A stretch of 64,000 bases of DNA from Struthio camelus (Eukaryota; Chordata; Aves; Struthioniformes; Struthionidae). Positions 55,201 through 64,000 of this stretch are shown here, piece by piece (the first letter of the stretch is position 1; every line of letters starts with the position of its first letter). The translations under genes were made by a program, and so were the position numbers. The stretch spans positions 74,039,088 through 74,103,087 of the forward strand of contig NC_090945.1 of assembly GCF_040807025.1 (NCBI RefSeq), given 5' to 3'. Under the pieces are notes generated by a model. It was not told the DNA's origin. It made no database searches and saw only the letters and a list, made by a program, of their open reading frames with translations.

Positions 55201-58200
55201 GTTAGCTGAGCGGGAGCCGAGATCCTTTCATTCTGCCCCGATTCAGCCTGGTGTGGTTACGTGCCTCGGACACGGGCAGCCGAGCAGCCTGCGGCTGGGA
55301 GGATAAAGAGGGGTTTTGCCCCTCAGTAGTGGCAAAAAGTAAGGGTTTTTTTTTTTTACAGTGCTCAAACTCCTCAGGAAGGTGGGTTTGCCCTGATGAC
55401 ATCCTGGGCTACGAGCAGGGTCAGGTGAAGTGCGAGCACGTTTGTCGTGCTACCTCCTGTCAGAGAGCCTGGCTAGGCAGCGGGGCGGTAGCGTCGCACG
55501 CTGCCAGGGCTGCTCTTACCCAAGTTACGCCATCATTTTATCTCAGCAAGGGTCCAACTCCATATAGGTAGAGGAGCATAGGCGGGGTAAGGCAGGTATC
55601 AGAAGGGGAGTAAGCGGAGCACCTGGGTGTAGCACTGTTAGCAGAGTAAAGAAATGCAAGGGTTACATGTGTAAGTTAAACGGTGTAAGACTTCAAAACA
55701 ATAACAAGGAACTGGGTTTGTGGTGTCCATCTGCTCTGAAATGCTCCATGTTCTGTTAGCTGCTTATGCCCTGGCTCTTGCCTTGATTTGAATTACGGGC
55801 CGTCTGGGCCAGGAATGCTGTATCTGTACGTTGCTTAGCATAAGAGCATCGTGGTCCACGGTTAGTACTTCTAAAATGGCTATGAAAATAAATTATGAAA
55901 GCACGTAGTAAGTATTGCTCCCTTTTTTTTACTTTACCACTTTTTAATTTTTGAAAGAGAAAAGCCATAAATGTGTCTAGTGAGTAGAGCAGGCAAAGGT
56001 CAGGTAGGAAGGGTACAGACACCTCAAAAATCTGCCGGGTTGGTGGGCTTGCTCAGCTAGGAGACTGTCTTCTTTCTCAGCTTAGCAGCTGCACCACATT
56101 AAATACGACTTGTTCTTGTATATTTTCTTTTTAAACACAGACTAACCTCAACCTAAAAATGCAAAGTGTAGATTAAAGAGGAACTGTTACTGAGCAAGAA
56201 AGGACATGGAAAAAGTAGCTGCCGTTTCATTCACGCTCTGGAGGGAAAAATAAGCTTATAGCCTCCAGGTAGAAAGAATAACAACTGGTTTCTTATTTCT
56301 CCTTCAAACCCACAGCGCCGAGATGATTTTATGAGAACGGTGAGCTGTGGGCTGGACGCCGCGCGTGAGGACGTTACATGGACAGAGGCCGTTTCTGAGA
56401 GATCGCAACCTCCGCTGGTTTTCTTCTGACGTCAGTTGCTGTTACCAGCCTTACCCCAGCGTAACTGAGAACAGTGAGTTCGTCGCTAATTATTTCTGCT
56501 CCCAAGTCGCCTTAACGTTTTAAAGCAGAATTGGCCTGTTGCATTTTGACAACGAGTTTCATCTCTGCTGTGTCATTGTGCTAGAAGTTTCCCTCAGAGT
56601 TATTGTTAGAGATTCCTCCGAAGCCCTCGGACATTAACACTCTACAAGTAGCAGAGATACAATAAAGTGCGTTTTGGTGGTGTGTTCTGTTTCGTTTCTG
56701 TACTTCTTGTGGTGTTATGGATTGAAAACAGATTTCAAGGGGAAGCATGTAAAATAAGTTGTGCTTACATCTTACGAAACCAGAACTTAAGCTTTTGGTA
56801 AAAAGCCTGAATAAAATGTGTATGGCCATCCCCTCTGCGTTCAGTAATTGTCACACCAACAGTTACTTTGTTAAATACCTCAGCACCCCCTGGAGGTACT
56901 GTCCAGGTAGATTTCAAAACACTTACAGGACAGATTTTAGCCACAACGATGCAGCTCCTGTGTTTATTTCCATGGCCACATTTCCTCAACACACTCAAGC
57001 ATCCTCTGGGCTTGGGTCAGAGTCCCGTCCTGTTTGGGATCCCCTCTCCTCGCTCCTCCAACTCAAGGACTTTCCAGTTCTGTGCAGGTAGATTTTTATT
57101 TCCCTTTTTGCTGATGGTCTTTTCTTTTTCTGACAAGCAAAACCTGAAGTTAAGCTTTCTGCTACAAAAACATGTTCTGTTTTCCATGTCTTACCCAACC
57201 TTTCAATACTTCTGAGCCAGACACACTCATTTGCTGCCCCATTAACAACAGCAGACTGATATCAGTGTTTGCCTGCTGAAAAAGTCCTGGTTGCTCTTAT
57301 CGGGTGTGCTACGCCCTGGGATTATTCCCTGGAAACTGAAAACAAGTACCTCTGTGAAATGTGTGTTCTTGGGAACTTCGACTCGATCAAACTGCAAGAT
57401 AAATCTTCCTGACAGTACATATGGAAATCAGCCCACTTTCCATAAAGTTGTGTGATAGCAGTTCAGCTTCTCATTTCTACATAAATATTGTAAAATGCAA
57501 CAAAAATATTTCTGTGATATAATGCAAGGTGTCCTCTTGATGTGTTCCTGCACATGTGTGCAGAAAGCAGGCCACTTTCTATTTCAGATTCCTTCCCCTT
57601 GAGAAAATGATTTTGTCGAATAAAGGGAAAATACTGTTGTTTACTACATGAGAGCCAAACAGAGCCAAAATATTCCTCTTTGCATATGAAAGTCTCTTGA
57701 AAGCTTTTCTGCAATCATCATTCTTGCATCTCCTCACCTCTCATGCTGGCAGCGAGGAACTATCTGGAGATTTCAGTCTGCTTTAAAGATTGCAAAACAA
57801 CCATACTCTACTGCAGCCAAATTTTTTCAGTTTTCTTTCTGATCATGTCACGGAACAACCTTTTACTATGCTGAGCACAGCTCAGCATTGGCCCCATATC
57901 TGAGTTGGGTTTCATAAGCATTTAAGCAGCGCAAATTAGGATCAGACTACCTGTATGAGATTGCGTAAGGACCCATAGAACTTAAAAATCCTGACTGAAG
58001 TCCATAGGGTGGATGACATGCAGTTACTTCAGGAAGCCACCTCTCTTTCTGCCATTACAATAAAAATCAAGAGTAGTCTTGGAAGCCTTAATATTAAAGG
58101 TGGAGAGAATAGCAATCAGGAAATAATTCAATCAAGGATTAACAACCTGATAAAAGTAGTTATACTGTAAATATCAATATATTGGCTGTAATCTATTCAT

Positions 58201-61200
58201 TGGTTTTATAATCTCATATAGCTATGTCTAGTGCATTAATAAATATGTTTACGTAGACTCAACATGCAATGGTAAAATAGGTTTCCCATGGTACAGCTTA
58301 CCCATCTCGAAACTTCATTTGAAACTTCGTTTGAAATGCGAGTTTATTACTTGGATTTGTGAAATACATTTTAAGGATATTTTGAGATGTAAATGATATC
58401 AAAGCAAAGGAGACAGACTGACATATATTTGAGGAACCCTCAAAAGAATTAACAGAACTGATAAAGTGTATCACTGAATATCACAATGTGCTTTTAAGAA
58501 CTCTTTCTGTTTGTGCGTCATCGCTGCCTTGTTTAGTTAAATCCTTCTAGCTGTATTTTGCAAAACAATGTAATAATCGTATCATTTAATCACTAGATGT
58601 AAATTACCACAAACTGTGAAAATGAAGTGACTTTAAAAATGTTTAAAAACTGAAAAGGGTATTTTCAGAATCAATGCAGAGGAAAACCTTATCCTTTACT
58701 AAAGAAAATATTTTGATACTCTAAATTCAACAAAACCTCCAGGACACTGGAAAAATTGGGTTTTTTGATAGTTTTGTCTGTGTGGAACATGCATTGCTTA
58801 TTTATGCTTCAGCAGTTACCCTCATGCTAAGATGAGAGAAAAGTGCTTTCAGTACTGCTGCCAAGGTACAACTTAAGCAAATAGAGGAAGTCAAAAGTGT
58901 GAATTGTGTTTTTTCCTTCTGTGCTTCTTACAGTCATAATAGATTCGTGGGAATGATCAAAAAGCCATTCTCACGTAACTTCCTCCAACTTTTGGAATAA
59001 GCTTTAAGGGATGATAAGCTCTAATAGAAGTTTAGCGTTTCGGCTATCCAAATGTTGAATGTGACACAAATGGCTCTGTAGAGTAAAGGGGGTAAATGTA
59101 TTTATTCAGGCCTTTCCAAAGCAGAAGCTGCTGCAAAGAGCATAGGATAAAATTCATTCTCTAAGAGAAAATCAGCACAAGGTCACACAAATCTCATCTA
59201 AGCCTGAACATCTGGCCAAGTGCCACAAAATTTAAGTATCATCTGAATTGTTTCTGAAAATCACATAGGCAACTCCACATTTGTGTCACATACATCATTT
59301 AAACTTTTGGCTCAAGTTAGGAACATCAGGACCTAATTCTGTATAAACCCTTGGTAAATACTCATCCAAGCTGTTGTCTATAGCATTCCTCAAAGAAAGA
59401 AACATGAAAGAAGGAAATAATAGATATTGTTTGCCTTAAAATATGAATTAAAAAAATGTTAAGTCAACATAAACCCTCAGAAGACAGTTTATTTTACTGT
59501 GGAGCTGGGGAGCTGGGTTGGCATCAAAATACCACTTGCTCTCTTGCTCTCCTGCTTGTGCCTCCTATTTGTACTCTGCTTTGTTTCCGCAACAGCTGTA
59601 GTAGTCTGCTCCGTGCCTTGTGCGCAGAGCTTTTTTTTTTAATTAAATCAAAATGTAAAAAAGCCACAAGTGTGAACTGAAACGTCTGAGCAGTGCGGAT
59701 GTGGGTGTGCACACGTGTGAATGCACATCCGCCACACCAAGAAAAACATGCGGTGCTACCACGGTGACCTTTTGGTTTCTAGACATTCAAGTCCTGAGGT
59801 TTATTTTAGCTTTTAGCACTTTTGGTACTACCTTTTCAAAACTTGTGTTATTTGCACGGAAATCTGGGTCAAGACTGAGGACACCATTTCTGCGCGGTTA
59901 CGTGGCATAGGTGTGGACACCATGACAAATCCTGTTGACTGAAGCTAATGATCTCCCCACTCTGCCTTTTCAGGCTGCTGTTTTTCTCTCCCAGTTACTA
60001 ACACAAATATATATGACTCAACGCTGTGAGAACGTGTGAAGTGGTTGCCTTATTTTGTTTGAGTTTCTTTTAGAAGGAGGAAAGGATTTTTCTTTAAGGG
60101 TCATGTTTAATATTCATGTTATGGATATAACAGACCAGACAAGAGTAAAGAAACACTCCTGGCACGTGGAGCAACAGCTACCGGCATTTTGTGTTTATGC
60201 AAACCCCATATGAGGACCATTTCTGACAGGGGCCCCTTGCTTGCTCTCCTCTGGTTCCTTCTGACCATATGCCACTGTTTTAAGCAGGCACTTAATATAA
60301 ACAGTTCAAACTTTACTAAAAATCCTTACCCACTTAATGCAAACGAAAGGGTGTAATGAGGTTAAAGTCATGGGAATAAACAGTTCTTATGAACTGTTTA
60401 AATACAGCATGCAGCCTGAGGTGTTCAAGTGATTTTTCTGGGAGATGCAAAATCAGTTACTGGGGAATATAAGAAAGAAAAGCGTGGGGTTTTTTTGTTT
60501 CAAAATGCCATGCATTTGTGATGTGTGCTCTTGCTCTGAGGCTTTGTAGATGTCACAGAACAGACTTTTACTGGTGAACAGGCAACTCTAGACATCTGTG
60601 AGGAAGGAGTTTAATTTTTTAGATTTTTTGCAATTAAAAACAAGTTTTTGCTAACCTCTCTCTAGCATGACGAAAGTGGAAACTTACCTTCAAGCATATA
60701 GAGGCATGTGCGAAGACATCCCAACTCAGGTTGAATTTTGGTAATGCATAGTCAGGTAATGCATCTTCTAGAGCGAACACTTCCTCTTGGGGTCCAGCCG
60801 CTTCCTCCTCATGCATAATGCCCTAGTTTTGCTAGGTTCCCCCAAATCATTTCCTCAGAGTATGTCCACTCTGCAGACTCAGGTGTAGACGTAACTCACC
60901 TTAAACGAGCTTCTCCAGGTCTAGTGCAAGTTCTTGGAGCTGGGTGGCAGCTGAGCTACCTTGGTGTTTGATGAGAAATTTTAACTTGTGCAAAACTCTG
61001 TAGCGGTAGCTCATCAGCTTCCATCACCTGAGCTACCACCTCCCACCTAACACTCAGCTACCAACACAGAGACGCAACAGAGCTCCCGGAGGAGCAATGT
61101 CTGGTTTGCTTGGTATGCTGGAAAACAGTGCTAGGGACCACTGTTTTCAAGCGAATCGCAAGGTTGATTAGGAGCCACAGAGGATGACAGAATGTCAAAG

Positions 61201-61900
61201 TGACCTTTTGTTTTCAGTATAGTGAATTTTATTGCAAGGTTCGATGCTGCATGGGATCAATAACAAGTTATTTCATCACAGATCAAGATGAGTCTTGATA
61301 CTGGCCCAGTGTTCAGGGGGCGGATTTGTTGGTTCAGATGTCCTCATCTGAGCAAGTCACTCAAGGCTCCCTTTATCGTCATGGGAGAGGCATTGGTTCG
61401 TCAGACCTGTTTTGGACATCCATGTTGGAGTGAGCTGAACCTGAAGCGTCAGCTTGTACCCCCAGTACAAGCCCAGGGCGCTAACTCAGGCATCTGCATG
61501 GCAGACTTCTACTTCTCATCAGGTGAATCTCACCCCCAGTGTCTGCTTAGTGACCCATCCAGTCTGAGATAAGTTTCCCCTCAGGGCAGAGAGGGAGTCC
61601 GTGGCTGTTCTCAGTTCAGAAAAGGTCCCAGAGCCCCTAGTTATGGTAGCGAGGGAGAAATGAGACACTCCTGTTCCTCCTTAGCAGGCTAATGTATACT
61701 CTTCTGAAGTCAGGCTACCTGTTTGATTTTCATTTTTCAGTCATGCTGTGTACCTTGAAGGAGAGGCTGGATTCTTACGGGTGAGCAACTGGCTGTACCA
61801 GCCACACCAAACTGATAAAGCTTGAATTTTGAATCGATATCATTACAAAGGCATGTACTGCAATGTGACAAAGAGTGGTGCTCAGATACGGATATTTGCT
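51420..61900. other. Intergenic region between the Ig-type receptor and the S100P-like gene
   Basis: No gene could be supported. Contents noticed: an AT-rich palindromic patch near 51714-51752, a GT15 tract at 52241-52270, a locally GC-richer patch at 55200-55600, and isolated exon-like pieces (54876-54944 and about 56315-56338) bounded by AG and GT. No transposon was recognised. Confidence 0.45.
52241..52270 (+). repeat. GT15 microsatellite
   Basis: Thirty bases of uninterrupted GT dinucleotides. Confidence 0.97.
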
Positions 61901-61924
61901 AGCTGATAACGGTCCTCCTCGTGG

Positions 61925-61955
61925 GACCATTGGATGCGACAGTTGCATAAAGCAC
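61925..61955 (+). promoter_or_regulatory. Candidate promoter elements of the S100P-like gene
   Basis: An inverted CCAAT core (ATTGG) near 61929 and a TATA-like GCATAAAG near 61945-61952 lie about 85-110 bases before the start codon at 62038. Both are short motifs and could be chance. Confidence 0.3.
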
Positions 61956-62037
61956 CTCAGAACAAGGCTAGCCTCCATCCTCCAAAAGAGGTCTGAGGCT
62001 ATTCACGTGAAGGAGACGGCCAGACTCTAGCGGCAAC

Positions 62038-62175
62038 ATGTCCAACCTGGAAACCGCAATGGGAATGACCATTGCCGTCTTTGACAAGTACGCGAAGACT
62101 CAAGGCAATCCGCAGACTCTCACCAAAGCAGAACTAAAGACTCTCCTGGAAAAAGAGCTACCTAATTTCCTCTCG
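62038..62175 (+). CDS. S100P: S100P-like EF-hand protein, first coding exon
   Basis: The exon encodes 46 residues starting [20 protein letters not shown] and ending ELPNFLS, followed by a GTAAGA donor in phase 0, exactly where S100 genes place this intron. It contains the S100-type first EF-hand: helix I, a 14-residue loop (about residues 19-32) ending in Glu32, and helix II with [10 protein letters not shown]. The ETAMGM and QTLTK segments match S100P best, and S100P follows MAN2B2 in human too. S100 proteins are small dimeric calcium sensors. The second EF-hand exon is not intact nearby (see 62341-62421); it may lie past the window. Confidence 0.85.
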
Positions 62176-62340
62176 GTAAGATAACAAACACTTCAGCATC
62201 ATTTCTGTATAAGCGCGAGAGCTACACGCAGACGCAGTGGTCAGCACATTGCAGAGGGAACTCCATCCAGAAAGCTACAATGGTTTGCAGGAACTTTAAG
62301 TACATCATTTGAAGAAGAAAAGGCTTTGAGCATACCGTGT

Positions 62341-62421
62341 AAAATTGATTCTAATATTCAGGGCCAGCCCCAGTTCACCGAGTTCATCACTCAAGTTATC
62401 AGGAAAATGGCTTTGAAATAG
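62341..62421 (+). pseudogene. Degenerate S100 second-exon-like sequence
   Basis: Reads KIDSNIQGQPQFTEFITQ… to a TAG stop. The pattern D-x-N-x-x-G-x-x-x-F-x-E-F fits an S100 EF-hand 2 loop, but the fifth position has Gln where Asp is needed and the helix III residues before it do not match an S100 protein. A TTCTAATATTCAG acceptor in the right phase would splice exon 1 straight to GQPQFTEF, skipping half the loop. It looks like a damaged exon, or an unusual short C-terminus. Confidence 0.5.
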
Positions 62422-63802
62422 ATTATTTTTCATTTTCAGAATTCATCTACTTCTGTTTATTCCTGGGTGTATAATCTTAGATGATGTTGCAAGTGCTGTG
62501 AAGGTGGTTTTGTTGTCAACAACTGAGGATCTTGATTGCAGTGGGGAAATCTCTCTAAGTGTTTCCGTTACACCAGTATGCACACCAAAATGATATATAA
62601 ACAAGAATAAGAGCAGATTGTTTAGCAATTGTCTTTAATCTTAAAAGAAAGACCTGAGAAACTATTTTATATAATAGATTTCTCTGTAATCATCATGTAC
62701 ATTTAAATGGTTTCAATATTTATATCTAAATTTCTCTAGACAGGTATTCAAACCTCTTAATATATTATAGTAAATGATTAGTTACTGGGGAGACAAAATG
62801 CCTTTCATTTTCAGTCATTTTTTATTTGCTTTCCTTCACTAAAAACCTAGAAAATGGTTTAGGAGTCCTGTTCTTTCTACACAGGAGTAGTATTTATCTA
62901 TCTGTGAAATTATTCTCCTTACTTGCAAAAGTCTAGGACCAAATCTTCCAAGTGCGGACACCACTTTACGTATCCAGAAAAACTGAATTTTCTAACTATG
63001 TTAGAGCACTACAGCAAAGGTAGTTCATACAATTTAGTATCTTTCCATGATACTAAGCAGTAGAGCCACAAGCAGTAGAGTTCGCTGTACGACATGTACG
63101 CCTGTTGGATTTATGACTCATTAATTAAATACAGATGCAATATACAGAATAAGAATCCAGATGGCTCTGTGTAGTTACATGAAAATGTCTCTGAAAACAT
63201 AGAAAATAGATCGGTGACTGTGACTCAGAAGCGTCATGGTAAGTATCTTGCTCCCGGTCATCCTGTTTTTGTAGTGCTTTCAGTTAAAAACCAACCTGCC
63301 CTCGCCACCCAAAAAACAACTAATTGTAAGGGTGCATGGAAATCCACGAGACACTTTAGAAACTTTAGTCTTTTTTTAGACATTTGATCTAAAAAAAGTT
63401 GGGGAGCCACTGCCCTAAATGGCTACCAGATGGGATAACTCTCCAAGGTCATTCCTGAATATGTCTACTGGTCGGGCACCACTTTTTTTTTATTTCCACA
63501 TGACTGATTTTATTACTTCTATTTATTTCCTGAAACAGCAGAAAGTACTGGAATTTCCCAAGGAGGTAATTAGCTAAATGTCCTTTTATGCTCTGGCTTC
63601 TGCCTCCCTTACTTCCTTTTTGTATTCTACATATTCTAGAGAACAAATAACACCAAATAACATTTTATGTTAGCAGTTAAAATAAATTTAAAAGAACGAT
63701 GTTCTGTCCTGTGGGCCAATAACTACATGCAGGGCGTGACTGAGAATATAAGTCTGACTTCACCAAAAAAATGACCATTTTACCTGCTTTTTAAAGACTT
63801 TC

Positions 63803-63838
<36 letters not shown>

Positions 63839-64000
63839 ATATATATATATTTTTTTTCAACAAGAAAGACAGGATCCTCTAAATGCTCATCTATATTTGT
63901 GGTTTAGAAAACGTTATACCTGAAAAGAGCAAACTACCTAGAAAGCTCTTTATGAGCTTCAGTCAGAATCAGAATTTCCTAATTCGTGATCAGGAGGAGA
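62422..64000. other. Right flank: no gene seen
   Basis: No coding exon could be supported. A GT13 tract (63809-63834) followed by a TA run and a T run ends near 63857. If the S100P-like gene has an intact second exon, this is part of its intron. Confidence 0.45.
63809..63857 (+). repeat. GT13 / TA / T compound microsatellite
   Basis: GT dinucleotides at 63809-63834, alternating TA to 63850, then T to 63857. Confidence 0.95.

Noticed and set aside
55251-55571. 106-codon + strand frame in a GC-richer patch
   Set aside because: No domain, sits in intergenic DNA, and is explained by local base composition.

Overview
The window reads as a bird nuclear genome. The evidence is a CR1 LINE 3' end carrying the typical 3' tail, solo LTRs of avian endogenous-retrovirus type, low overall repeat density, short-to-medium introns, and a gene order (PPP2R2C exon, MAN2B2, S100P-like) that matches the block on human 4p16.1. 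All coding calls below come from hand-assembled exons checked for splice sites and phase; no search was run.

Region by region: (1) 1-4155 is non-coding and is best read as the first intron of PPP2R2C, which runs leftward off the window. (2) About 3960-5060 is a strong CpG island. It holds a minus-strand exon (4156-4236) whose peptide resembles the alternative N-terminus of B55 regulatory subunits of PP2A. (3) About 7000-7620 is a second CpG island with the promoter and first exon of MAN2B2. (4) 7281-39874 is a complete, undamaged 19-exon MAN2B2 gene on the + strand encoding 1026 residues, with all GH38 zinc-site residues present. Its introns carry two probable solo LTRs, several short duplications and simple repeats, and one phase-compatible cryptic terminal exon followed by a genomic poly(A) tract. 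(5) 40925-41056 is a CR1 fragment. (6) 44404/47473-51001 is a single-V-domain type I membrane receptor gene of the immunoglobulin superfamily (closest by eye to TMIGD2/CD28H, with some NKp30-like features). Its V exon is one base out of frame at a short A run. (7) 51400-61900 is mostly empty intergenic DNA with a few exon-like pieces. (8) 62038-62175 is the first coding exon of an S100P-like EF-hand gene. Sequence resembling a damaged second exon follows closely; an intact second exon is not seen before the window ends.

MAN2B2 is a lysosomal/secretory glycan-processing enzyme and PPP2R2C a phosphatase targeting subunit; they lie head to head with CpG-island promoters roughly 3 kb apart but have no known shared pathway. 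The Ig-type receptor, between MAN2B2 and S100P, has no counterpart that I know of in the human interval and is the most interesting item in the window.
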